Assembly: GCA_001414485.1 (NCBI GenBank)
Contig: LLEY01000127.1
Span: 62,001 to 126,000 of the forward strand
DNA: 64,000 nucleotides
From: Calycina herbarum
Taxonomy: Eukaryota > Ascomycota > Leotiomycetes > Helotiales > Pezizellaceae
Direction of reading: 5' to 3'
The notes beneath the pieces were generated by a model, which saw nothing but the letters and a program-made list of their open reading frames with translations, had not been told where the DNA came from and did not search any database. The first letter of the stretch is position 1. Each line of letters opens with the position of its first letter. Positions 1 to 10,659 of the stretch are shown here, piece by piece. The translations under genes and the position numbers were made by a program.

Positions 1-1860
1 GCGTTTAGAGGATATCGAGCGAGATACTATTCGCTTATAGACTGTATAATATCCCCTCTATTATATGTTTAATTATTATATAGGCCTTATCTATGCGGTT
101 ATAATTTATAAATCAACTAGCTTCTTCTATATATTAAAGTTATAAATAGATTAATATGCTTAGAGGTTTGAGGATATAATCCTAATAGAGGGTTTTAAGC
201 GAGGCTGGCCAGGCCTATATACGAGCCTCTTACTTTAAGTAAACACTTTAAGAAAACTGTTTAAGTAAATATACTAACATATTAATAAGAGTAAAAATGC
301 CGGCAGAGTAAGGTAAACTAGGTTAGAGAGTAGATCCCTTATTCTTAGCTATAATACGAGGTATATCCTCTATCTCTTATATAAGAATCCCTAGGATTTA
401 TTTTCTAGTCTTACCTCTTAGCTTTGCTTTTAATTTAATTTCTAGTAGAGGAAAATTAATATATTTCTCTTTTCGATTATACTTCTACTACTTATTATTC
501 TTATAATAAGTTATACTCTTTCTCGATACCTATGAATATACGCGACAAACGAGGGAAGAGAGTACGGGAGAGTTCTAAGGAGTCTAAAGAGGTTGATTTT
601 AAGGTTTAGGAGGCCTAGGGGTCTAAGGGAGTTAATAAGGTTGAAGGGGTTAAGAAGGATAGGGAGTATAGAGGCGCTAATACTTAATTAAGTTAAGCCT
701 CCGATTATATAGAATTGGTTCGTTATTCTTTCTAGACTTTGCTACCTGATGTTACTCTTATCTATTATACTAATATTAATAAGGCAGACCTTATCTCCTC
801 CTCCTCTAACAGCTCCTGAGAGACAAAAAAGACTTTATATACCTCTTCCTTACTCAGCTCTTAATTGAGTACTAAATGTCCGATACTTCTATAACCAGGA
901 GATATTTATAGAAAACATCGCTGTCCTTAGCCCTCTCCTAAGTTAGGACTTGATCTAAGAGGGCTCTATAAAATAGCTGTTATACGATAACCTAGCTGAA
1001 GAATATAACAGCGAAAACTTATATCTAAAATTTAGAATAATCCTTTTAGGCAAGCTTAGTCCTTTCCTTAGCTTAAAAGCTATAGAGAATCATTTTAGCC
1101 TAGAAAAGCCCGAGTTCTCTATATAACTCATAGTAGAGGAACCTATACTTAAAGTCTTAAAAGATTTGTTGTCTCGTTATAGAGAGAGATATACTATTAA
1201 CAATCCTTTAAGGATCAAGGTCTTTAAATCTAAGCTTTTATCGGATTCTTTCAACAGTAGCAACCCTTTCCCTAATAGGTTTAATAGTACTTCTACTACT
1301 AACACAGATGATGGTCTAGCCTTAGCAGCTTCTACTTTTGCTAAAGGCGACAAAGTTACAGTTCAGGTGTGGTTTAGGAGCTACAGTTTCAACAACAGGT
1401 CTAGTCCGACATTTACTTTATTAAAGTTATAGAGGCTATAGCAAAGCCTTTCTAGATCGCTAATCCGACGAAGGAACTAGATCACTCTACGAAAGAGAAG
1501 GGGATGATTTAGGCTGTTATATAAGCGATGGCTCTTACTATACTAGAGGTTTCTACTCGCTACGTTAAAGGAACACAAGTCTTTACTTTTTGCTCTTGCT
1601 TTTATATGATCTTACTAGTTAGTCTTTACTACTTTGAATAATATACTATTTCTAGTCAGGTTAGGGTTTATATTTCAGCACGTGATTTTTCTTTTATCAC
1701 TTAACTTTGTTTAATATTTAATAAATACTAGGTCTCTTAGTCTATAAGTACGAAGGCTTCGTGTAAGCCGCAGGCTAGCACCCCTATTCTGTTACGTCCA
1801 TGCGTTGCTAAGCGAGGTCACGTGAATGCGTCGCTGGAGTACTCCGAGACTTATTCCACA
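1..1860. repeat. RIP-degraded AT-rich relic of unknown identity
   Basis: AT-rich sequence with few CpA/TpG and many TpA dinucleotides, which is the RIP signature. In one plus frame, a stop-broken coding-like stretch runs from about 900 to 1600. Its longest open piece (about 1166-1432) is Ser/Thr/Asn-rich and matches no family I recognise. A short island of normal composition at about 1745-1870 contains AAGCGAGGTCACGTG, a motif that recurs in variant form near 5992 and 20153. I see no intact gene. Confidence 0.5.
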
Positions 1861-4800
1861 GGTGTAACCCTTAACACTTATAGTATTATATCTAGTACTA
1901 GTGTAAGAGTTTTAGAGGTTTCCTTAAAGTATAGTTTTACTACTATAGATCTAAATCTTATAAGTCTACTTAGTAGTAATATAATATAGTCCTTATTCTC
2001 TATTCCTTATAGTAGAAAGGGTCTTATCTAGAATTTCTTATATTCTCGCTAAACGAGGACTTCTATATTAAGTAGTAAGTTCTTAATTCTATTCTATAAT
2101 AGACTGTTCCGTATATAAAGGGCATTATTAACTTATCGCTTAGTAAGTAGCTTATAAGCTTCCTTAGTAGCTTTCTTATATATCTCGGATTTCTAGGATA
2201 TTATCTATAATAGAGTATTACTCTTAGCTATATAAGAATAAGCACTATATACTAGTAAGGTAGGAACTAATCTGTTTAGTCCTACTATATTATTAATAGC
2301 TTTAAATACTATTTATAGTACTAAAGTCCTTATAAGTTCTAGCTATTATTCTTAAATAATCGAGTATATACGTCTAATTAGTCTATAGTATCGTTCTACT
2401 ATACTAATAGAGTTATATACCTTAACTAGTACTATCTTAACCTTAATTCCTATCGAGCTAGTATATCTCTTGAACTCTTTAGTAACAAAGTTCCTTTCTT
2501 CGTCTATAGTAATATAATCTAAGGGTCCTAAGTAGGTGTTTATCTAGCACTTCTAGAGGATCTCCTATATACTCTTTATACTTATATCTAGTAGAAACTC
2601 TCTAGATTAGTACTAAGTCGCTTAGTCTATAATATATAGAACTCCTCTTCCTTCTAAAAAGAAGACGTCTATAATAGTATTATAATTAAACTCGATATTA
2701 TTATAGAGTATAAACTTAAACCAGCTAGGTAACTTTCTATACTTCTAGTAGTATTTATAGTACTTTATAAGGTACTATAATACGCCTTAATCGATATCGT
2801 AACTAGCCTTCTCTAGTATACGTTGTAAACGTAGTACTAAGGAATAGCTGAACCGTCTATATAGATAGTAGATATTAACTTCTAATAAGTAATATAGCAA
2901 TTCTTAGATAAGATTATATATAGCCTTATTCTAAAGAAGGAAGGGATATCTAAACTATCTTATAACGTTAAATCGTCTAGTTTCTCTTCTCTTATCGTCT
3001 TCTTAGATAAGGATATTTTTAAAGTTGTTTAGTAAGATACGTAACTTGTCTATGTCGTTAATATATAGGATAAATAGTATATCTAACTATATAATATAGA
3101 ATTCTATATAACCTATAGATATACTAATATTAATTAAACTAAGAGAAGAAGTAAAGCCTTTATTAAACTAGATATTAAACTGTCTCTTAGTGCTTTTATT
3201 AATTAGGATATTATTAATATATTTAGTATAAGTAGAATATTAATCATATCCTATACTCAACTTCTATACTACTCTAGTATCGATTATAACTCTAAAGAAG
3301 TAATTCTCTATATACTTTTTAGCTATAGAAGTAAACACTTCTTTAGTAAACTAGCTATCCTTTTTAGAAGTAATACTAGGGATTAATAGTAGGATATATC
3401 TATATAATAAGTGCTTTTATACTAGGCTTATTAAGTTAGTAGTAAGAGTTTAAGTACTTAAGTTATTAATTCGTCTTATAGAAGTAACTAAGTAGTAGAT
3501 AACCTTATCTTCTAAGTTATAGTCGTCTATAGATAAAGCAACTGTCTAAAGAGTTTCTACTATATCCTCTTCCTCTATACGCTCTATATTTATAATATAT
3601 ATATAGTATACTTTCTTAATAAAGGCACTATCCCTGCCTTAGAAGCTAGTTTTATTACTCTTTTACTATTTAGTAAAGTAACGATTCTATTCCTCCTAGG
3701 TATAGTTCTAAGATCGGTGGCCTTCCTTATTATATATATAATACTTAGTACTTTTACTATATCTATATTCTTATCCCTAGTTGTTATTATACTTATAGAA
3801 GTAACGATCTGTTATTAAGGTCTTAGGGTTTAAGTTATAATAGTAAGATATTAAAGTCTTAGTAGTTTTATAGCTTACTTCGTAGTTACGAATAGAGCTT
3901 CTTAAGAGTATAATAGTGCTCTAGAGAGAGGAATTCTAGGGTAGGGTTAAGTATACGTTCTAGTATTCTAGTACTTCCTTATATACTATAAGTAACTTAT
4001 TAGTTAATTAGCTATTACTTTATATATCTTCTAGAAGCCTATATCGTAGTTCTTCTAATTTAGATAGTATAGCCTTAAAACACTTACTTAGCGTTTTATC
4101 CGAGTGTTCTAGCCTAGACTTCGTCTATAACAGTATAGTACAGTTCTATTTAGAAGATTAGCTTCTAGTGTATAGTTCGTCTTTAAAGTACGTCTAGATA
4201 GTAGTAGAAAGGAATTCGTATAATTAATCTCTTCTGTCTTTAAATATACTTATATAGAAGTAGTTAGACACCTAGCTCTTAAGTATAATCAGGAAAGCTA
4301 GGTTATATACTAAGAGTAGTATACTATAACGCTTATATATATCCTTAAATATAATAGATTTAAGCTTAAAGTTATCTCTCTTACTTCTATACTTTTATCC
4401 TTCTAGGTATAACTTTATAAGGTTACTAAGTAAGCGAGATAAGTCCTAGTTATAGCTAGCTTAAGGTCTAAAGCCTTATAGTATTATAGGAATAGAGTTA
4501 TTTATAGCTAATACCTAGGTGTTTATAAAGGAATTCGGAGAAGCGTTGTATAAAGGAATGTTAGGCGTAGAAGAAGAAGTATTTAAAGGAATTTGCTTTA
4601 GAATATTACTTAAAGGAAAGGTGTTTAAGAGAGTGTTATTATTATTACTAGCTAAGGCTATAGGTGTATATAAAGAGTTGTTTATTTTAGGGAATCGTTT
4701 AAGATAGGCTTCGATATACGTATATTTTATAAGTATCTCTGGTAACTTTGTTTTATTCTAGAATACTACTAATCATAGTTCCTTAATAGTCTATTCAGTT

Positions 4801-5463
4801 TATATAAGTTCTTATACCGTATTATAGAGTGCTCTTAGTATATGTGCCTTATTCCTATCTATCTCTACTTATACGCCTCTATATCGTAATAGCTTACGTA
4901 TTAGAATAAGTATACTTCTTCTTATACTAGCGAACCTCGATTCTAGCTAGTTATTAAAGTCTATATAGTATACTTCCTATAGATATACGTCCTCTATCTC
5001 TATGTTATCGACGTTATATTCCGTAATCTTCTCTTCTATATAAGCTATAGCCTCCTTATCCTCAGCTAAAGTAGATATAGAATTAATAGTATATAGTACT
5101 AGTATATAAATAAGACGTAAGTAGGCTTTATACTAGTAAAGGTGAGTAAGTATATAAGGAATAGAAAGCTATATTATTTATCGAACGTAGCTTAATCCCT
5201 TACTTAGCTTCTCTCTAGAGGTAGGTTATTCCGTTCTATACAGTAGATAGGGCTCTTAGAGGCTCCTTAGTATAATAGTTAATCCAGATTCTAGGTTCTC
5301 TAAGATTAAATAGTAGAAGTAGGCCAGTTCTAGTTTAGTACAAGTAGGCTAGGTAATCTAGATTATCCGAGGTTATACTAGATATCCGAGAGCGTAAGTT
5401 ATTAGAGTTAAAGAGCCTCCTACGAGTTCTTATTCTATAGGTGGTTATAGTTGTCTATAAGCT

Positions 5464-5660
5464 GTAGAGTTTATAGTAGATATACGTATATAATTCGTAG
5501 AGTTTATAGTAGATTCTATATATACAATTCGTAGAGTTTATAGTAGATTCTAAGTATATAATTCGTAGAGTTTATAGTAGATTCTAAGTATATAATTCGT
5601 AGAGTTTATAGTAGGTTCTATATATATAATTCGTAAAGATTATAGTAGATTCTAAGTATG
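5464..5660. repeat. 34-bp tandem repeat, about six copies
   Basis: The core GTAGAGTTTATAGTAGA recurs at 5464, 5497, 5531, 5565, 5599 and (degenerate) 5633, giving a period of 34 bp (33 for the first step). The array has no unique spacers. It lies where the 5' leader or gag of the minus-strand retroelement relic would be. Confidence 0.85.
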
Positions 5661-5671
5661 TTTTATAGCTA

Positions 5672-5774
5672 TAGAAGGAGTCTCTGTTTAACGAGAGGAG
5701 TCTACGTTGTAGCTATATTATAAGAGTTTGTAGTAACTAGTAGAAGAAGTCTCTGTTCAACGAGAGGAGTCTAC
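5672..5774. repeat. Direct repeat pair, about 33 bp
   Basis: Two copies of a block containing GTCTCTGTTYAACGAGAGG lie at about 5672-5705 and 5742-5774, about 69 bp apart. They follow the 34-bp array directly and differ only at transitions such as T/C, as expected after RIP. Confidence 0.7.
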
Positions 5775-6049
5775 TTTATATAACTACTTAGCTGGTGAGC
5801 TTACGGTTCAGATTAGAACCGCTTTATATAACTAAGTGTTTCTAATCTATACGTCTACTGATCAGTGTTAGTTCGACTTAGTAGTCGATAGCTTAATATA
5901 AAAAGAGTATATATTCTTATAACTATCGTTGATATATACCGAGTAAGAAAGAAGTCTATACTCGGTTCTTAAATACCTGCCTTTCTTATTAAGCGAGGAA
6001 GGCACGTAGAAGTGTAAAAGGCACGTGGAAGTGCTAACCACTTGTGTAT

Positions 6050-6321
6050 TGTTACGGACCTGGCCACCGCCGAGCACGTGACTCGCGTATGGCTGCTCGC
6101 CGGCGTCCGCAAAGCCTGCCATTCCTGGCCTGGCCTGGAACCATTCCTACCCAGGCTAGGAACCATTTCTACAAACGGATCGACATTCCTATAACTTATC
6201 GATTCCTTGGCTATCTCTATATTATAGGACCTCTAGGAGTCTCCTCTTTCCTTCTCTTCTCTTCTGTAGCTTTAGATCTTCAATTGAACCACCTCTTACT
6301 TCTCTGATTATCCGCTACACC
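6050..6321. mobile_element. Solo-LTR-like insertion, not RIPped
   Basis: A 270-bp segment of normal base composition interrupts RIPped DNA. It starts TGTTACGG and ends CCGCTACA (TG...CA ends), and TGTGTAT occurs on both sides (6043-6049 and 6322-6328). This fits a solo LTR or the surviving LTR of the adjacent minus-strand retroelement. The right flank is two bases off an exact target duplication, so the boundary is uncertain. Its good condition fits RIP's known minimum length requirement. Confidence 0.4.
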
Positions 6322-6439
6322 TGTGTATGCTATAGGTAAGGATAACTACCAGAGGGCTAGCAGATTGGGTTTGTCACATGTATATACCGACAGTTTTAAT
6401 TAATTAGAGGTGTTATAGTAGAGTTACTATAATTTTAAT

Positions 6440-6499
6440 CGCGAGCGTGGAAAATTTTAGCTGGTTCGCTTATTTAACTAGTTCGCTATATATATACGT
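6440..6499. mobile_element. Possible orphan right end of a Fot1/pogo-family element
   Basis: The sequence has GCTGGTTCGCTTA, then a second TTCGCT, then ACGT followed by TA. This is the same pattern (two GCTCGCTT blocks and a terminal ACGT) as the right ends at 8036 and 10637. No matching left end is visible, so it is at best a truncated relic. Confidence 0.3.
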
Positions 6500-6501
6500 T
6501 A

Positions 6502-6908
6502 GTCTAATTATATTAATCTAAGTACTAATTATAATATATTAGAAATCTAATAATTATTATAATAATCTCTTACTATCTCTACTAGAAGTAACAACTTCGG
6601 ATTCTCTCGTTCGATACTATTATATAGATAAATATAATAATTCTTAGCGCTATCTCTTTAGTAGACTGTATATATTATAAGATAATATATTTAGAAGTCT
6701 AGTTAGAAACTACTTCTATTTTAGTTATTATTCTACTAAAATTTAAGTATCTTTAAACTACGATACTACTAAACTAGTTTAGAAGTATTAAGATATAAAA
6801 TTCTAAAATATAAAAAATATAAAAGATATAAGCTATTTATACTTTATTCTATATATAGTAGTAGTATCTCTCGTTTTACTACTTCTTTTATTCTCTTATA
6901 CTCTTTTG
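6502..6908. other. AT-rich stretch without genes
   Basis: RIP-like composition with no open frame or motif that I can recognise. Confidence 0.5.
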
Positions 6909-6910
6909 TA

Positions 6911-8036
6911 ACGTGTTTTACAAGCGAGCTAGCTATATAAGCGAGCTAGCTACTTTTCTAAATAACTTATTTTTAAATATAAATTACTTAATACTAGAAT
7001 AAGCTATTATATTATATAAGATACTATAAGATTATTTAGAGTCGTTACTATCTTTAGTATCTACTATTTCTATTTAATAAGAACGAGAATTGTGTCTAAT
7101 TTTACTATAACGTCTATAATACCTCTCTATCTAAACCTTCTTTTTTATCTCTCCGCTACTCTTCTAATCGCTATTTTCTATAGAAGTAATTAAACTAATT
7201 ACCTCCTCTACTGTTAATATCTCTTAACTCTGAATATATTTCCTTTTATAACTCTTATACTTAGTTACCTCGCGAAGATCTGTAATTTCTTTCTATATTA
7301 ATACTATTACCTAACCTGTCGTATTAACTTCTTAAATAACTATAACCTATTCGTAATTACTTAGCTGAACTTTTTTACGTCTCTCGCGTATCTCTAAACT
7401 TGTAATAATAAGCTAAGATAATATAACACCTATTATAAAACCGGTCTCGTTGAAATTATATATATCCTCGTCTATAATACTATGTTTGTTCTTAAATAAC
7501 TGTATAAGTGTAAACTATAAGCTAATAATCCGCGGATCTTTAGTTAAAGCTTGCTAATAATTATAAGAACGACTCTATCGAGTTTTTAGCTTAGGTATAC
7601 GCTGAATAAAGTTGTCTAGCTAGTTCCTACCTATAGGCTACCTATCGTACTCCTTTAGTAAGTTATTAGCTATATCTCGTACTATATCCTTTATAAGCGA
7701 AAACTCTCTCGAATCCTGCTTTAATATATACCTAATTGTCGCCTCCTTCTCTAGCTTCGTAAGTTTCTTCGAATTAGGCTTATAATCGCGTCTTAGTTAG
7801 ATTCCGGCGCGTCGGCTTGAAATAGTAGATCGAGAGGTATTATAAGCCTTCGCAGCGCTTCGTTAAGTAATTAACACGTCGTTTTCAAGTACTTAGATAG
7901 CTAAGTTGATCTTGTTTTCGTTAGAAGATATTTAGGCGTTGTTTAGTAGAGATAATATAACTAGAAGTTAATAATTATTATAAAGTTTGAAAAGTAGCTA
8001 GCTCGCTTATATAGCCAGCTCGCTTATAAAACACGT
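6911..8036 (-). mobile_element. Fot1/pogo-type DNA transposon, internally deleted
   Basis: Terminal inverted repeats of about 50 bp start ACGTGTTTTACAAGCGAG on the left and end with the complement ACACGT on the right, flanked by TA at 6909-6910 and 8037-8038 (TA target duplication). Each repeat contains AAGCGAG twice. The 1.1-kb interior holds, on the minus strand, the stop-riddled 5' half of a transposase frame (about 7400-7950) clearly parallel to that of the 8484-10637 element, plus its extreme 3' part. The middle (DDE core) is missing, so this is a non-autonomous deletion derivative that was RIPped. Confidence 0.8.
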
Positions 8037-8038
8037 TA

Positions 8039-8481
8039 TTCTTAATAACTTTAATTTTATAGAATTCCTTTTTAAATAAAAACTTACTCTTATAAACTAG
8101 TATATTATACTACTTATACTAGTTTAAAGTTTAATATATATAAGATAGACGTACTTCTTTAGAAATTAGTTTACTTAAAAGTATATATACTCTTACTTTA
8201 AGACTAAAGTAAATAAGAGTTTATTATAGTAATATTTAAAAGCTAATAAAATAAAAGGTACTATATCTTCTACTAAGTTTATTATATTTTATAACTCTTA
8301 TATAACTAGTCTATAATATTAATCTCTTTTATTTATCTATTATATATATTAATAAATTATAGAATTAGTAGATTCTAGTAATAGTTTATAGTTTATTAAG
8401 ACTTTAGTTTATATGTTTTTTAAACTTCTAGTAATAATAGAGATTAGTAGATAAAAGACTTATATATAATACGATTTACTA
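8039..8481. other. AT-rich spacer between two transposons
   Basis: RIP-like sequence. I see no repeat, RNA or coding signal. Confidence 0.5.
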
Positions 8482-8573
8482 TAACGTATTTCATAAGCGA
8501 GTCGCCTACCTAAGCGAGTCGTCTACTTTTTCAATCTAGTATTATTATAATATAAAATACTTAACGTAGTCTA

Positions 8574-8987
8574 CAAGCGAGTTAGACTCTTAAGCGAGAT
8601 AGATTTTTAAAAATATACTAAAATTTTAATATTTCTATTCTTATAAAAACCTATAAACTTAGGGTTATAGCTCTGAAATTTTAATATAAGTAATATATTA
8701 TAATAGCAGGTTTAAATTTAAACTTTTAGCTCTATAGCTTTATTAGTTTATAAGATATATATAAAATAAAGTTTTCTAGCTTTTAAATATTAATATCTTA
8801 TAGACTATAAGGTCTATAGAGCTAAAATTTTAAATCTGAACTTTCTATTATAATATATTACTTATATTAAAATTTCAGAGCTATAGCCCTAAGTTTGTAG
8901 GTTTTTATAAGAATAGGAATATTAAAATTTTAGTATATTTTTGAAAATCTATCTCGCTTAGGAGTCTAACTCGCTTATAGACTACGT
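8574..8987. mobile_element. Fold-back MITE nested in the pogo element
   Basis: A 414-bp palindromic element flanked by TA (8572-8573 and 8988-8989). The left arm starts ACGTAGTCTACAAGCGAG and the right arm ends with its near-perfect complement. The arms run for about 170 bp around a loop of about 70 bp. Arm differences are nearly all C/T or G/A. The terminal AAGCGAG blocks and TA target resemble the neighbouring pogo-type elements, so it may have been mobilised by the same transposase family (inference). It has no coding capacity. Confidence 0.88.
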
Positions 8988-8989
8988 TA

Positions 8990-10556
8990 ATACTATATAA
9001 AGTTATTAAACTATAGAAGCTACCTAGTATTATTTAGAACTTTCGCTATCTTCTATATTAAATATTTCTACCTAATAAGTACGAGAATTATACCTAGTTT
9101 TACTATAACAGCTATAGTATCTATCTACGCGAACTCTCTTCCTAGACTCTTTATCTTATTTCTAGTCGCTAGTTTTCTTACGTATTAATACTATATTATA
9201 TATCACCCTAGTAGAGCCTTTTTCGAGTTAATTAAGAGACTAAATAATAGAACTAGGTAACGAGTCTTAATATCTTTAAATCTGATCTTAAATAAGCGTT
9301 AATTAAGCTATTATTTCGCGTACGTTACTTAGTGTTTTAGGTGTCTATAGAGTGTCTTCTAGTATTATTAGTATTAGCGTATAGAGCCTTAAATTAAGCT
9401 TCGATAACACAGCTTCTAGGTTATATAGGACTAGCCTAGCGTCTTTAAAACTTATATAGATATTACCTTTTATAAATGCTTTATAAAAAGCTGTTTTAAA
9501 TACTAGAAGAAAGGTTTCTTTAGTAATATAATTAATATAATTATATACTAAGCCTGATATCTTAGCTCTATATACTTACTTTAAAAGCGAGAAGTAGACT
9601 ATATTAAGCGGCTATAGCAGGTACGATAAGTATAGAGGTATATAGAGAGTAATAATATTTAAGTCTTTATAGAGTTACTAGAATTCGAGCGAGTTATAGC
9701 TTTTATAACTATTAATAATTAATAAATAGTATTCTTCTATACTTTACGCTTTTATATGTTTATTAAAATACTTTAACTATATAACTCTAAGCTTATTATT
9801 TATCTAGCTATTATCGCTAATCTTAATTACCTAATTATATAGTATATATATATCTTAGTACTAGGAAGAAATAAGTACTTTACCTACGAATATAATAAAT
9901 AGTAGGATTACCTATCTAGTTACGTTAACTCTCTAAATAACTATAACCTACTCGCGATTACCTAGCTGAACTTGCTTTCGCTTCCTACGCGTTTCTAAGC
10001 TTATAATAACAAGTTAGGACGAAATAACTCCTATTATAAAGCTACTTTCGTTAAAGTTATAAATATCCTTATCTTAAATACTATATTTCTCTTTTATAGA
10101 CTATATAAGCGTGAACTATAGGCTAATAACTCACGGATCCTTAGTCAAAGCTCGCTAACGATCGTAAGAACGACTCCATCGAGTTTTAAGCTTAGGTATA
10201 CGTTTAATAAAGTTGTCTAGCTAGTTCTTGCCTATAGGCTTTCCGTCGCGCTCTCTTAGCAGATTGTTGGCCATATCTCGTACTATATCCCTTATAGGCG
10301 AAAACCCTCGCGAATCCAACTCTAATATATATCTAACTATTGCCTCCTCCTCTGGCTTCGTAAGTTTTTTCGAATTAGGCTAGCAATCGCGTCGTGAGGG
10401 CTTTCCGGCGCGTCGGTCGGAGAGAGTCTTTCGAGGAACCTAGTAAATCTTTGCAGCGCTTCGTTCGGTCAATGACACGTTGTTTTCGAGTCCTTGGGTC
10501 GCCAAAATGATATTAGCTTCTTGAGAAGGCAATTGAACGTTGTGGTGTTGAGCCAT
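8990..10556 (-). pseudogene. Fot1/pogo (Tc5-like) transposase pseudogene
   Basis: The frame opens at ATG 10556. The first part is well preserved: a Psq-type helix-turn-helix (LATQGLENNVSLTERSAAKI, then a TAG and VPRKTLSDRRAG), followed by a CENP-B/Tc5-type DNA-binding domain (KLTKPEEEAIVRYILEL, GKNWLDNFIKR). Downstream is the start of a DDE catalytic core (DIYNFNESSF) after which stops are frequent. In the family the protein binds the inverted repeats and cuts the element out. Here in-frame TAG/TAA codons at Gln positions and the inserted MITE make it non-functional. The un-RIPped 5' end keeps CpA-containing codons, unlike the remainder. Confidence 0.8.
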
Positions 10557-10659
10557 TGCGATTTAAAGGTAGTAGATGGTACGCGACTAGGAAAGTGGGC
10601 GACCCGCTTGGGTGGGCGACTCGCTTGTGAAACACGTTATACTATAGATTAAGAAATAT

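Larger units (their letters stand above)
1880..5870 (-). mobile_element. RIPped Copia-type LTR retrotransposon relic
   Basis: On the minus strand, stop-broken frames show a retropepsin-like stretch at about 3250-3350 (VIIDTR, where active proteases have VIDTGA). An integrase core follows at about 2200-2790 (IIDVFF, then DYITID and VYNSISIVERY), and the post-integrase tail ends near 1910 with RFRSIVVKLY. Protease before integrase, with no reverse transcriptase between them, fits the Ty1/Copia order, with the reverse transcriptase lost beyond about 1900. Gag would lie at about 3500-5700, where a degraded zinc-knuckle-like stretch sits near 3700. Nearly every expected Gln codon is TAA or TAG. 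Seen: frames and motifs. Inferred: superfamily and boundaries. No intact protein is possible. Confidence 0.65.
8484..10637 (-). mobile_element. Fot1/pogo-type DNA transposon, full length, RIPped
   Basis: A 2154-bp element bounded by TA duplications (8482-8483 and 10638-10639) with inverted repeats of about 46 bp. The left starts ACGTATTTCATAAGCGAG; the right, read inward, starts ACGTGTTTCACAAGCGAG. Over the first 46 positions I count seven differences, all transitions, and five of them are CpA to TpA or the complement on the left copy. RIP therefore hit the left end and interior but spared the right end (about 10,400-10,637). The element carries a transposase relic on the minus strand and was itself invaded by a MITE at 8574-8987. 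Confidence 0.88.

Noticed and set aside
4519..4707. 62-codon Lys/Leu-rich open frame
   Set aside because: It lies in the RIPped minus-strand retroelement; CpA loss removes stops by chance in some frames.
5464..5660. Regular direct repeats resembling a CRISPR array
   Set aside because: The repeats are contiguous 34-bp units without unique spacers, in a eukaryotic retroelement relic.
6044..6307. 87-codon open frame in the GC-richer island
   Set aside because: It coincides with the LTR-like segment and has no protein family signal.
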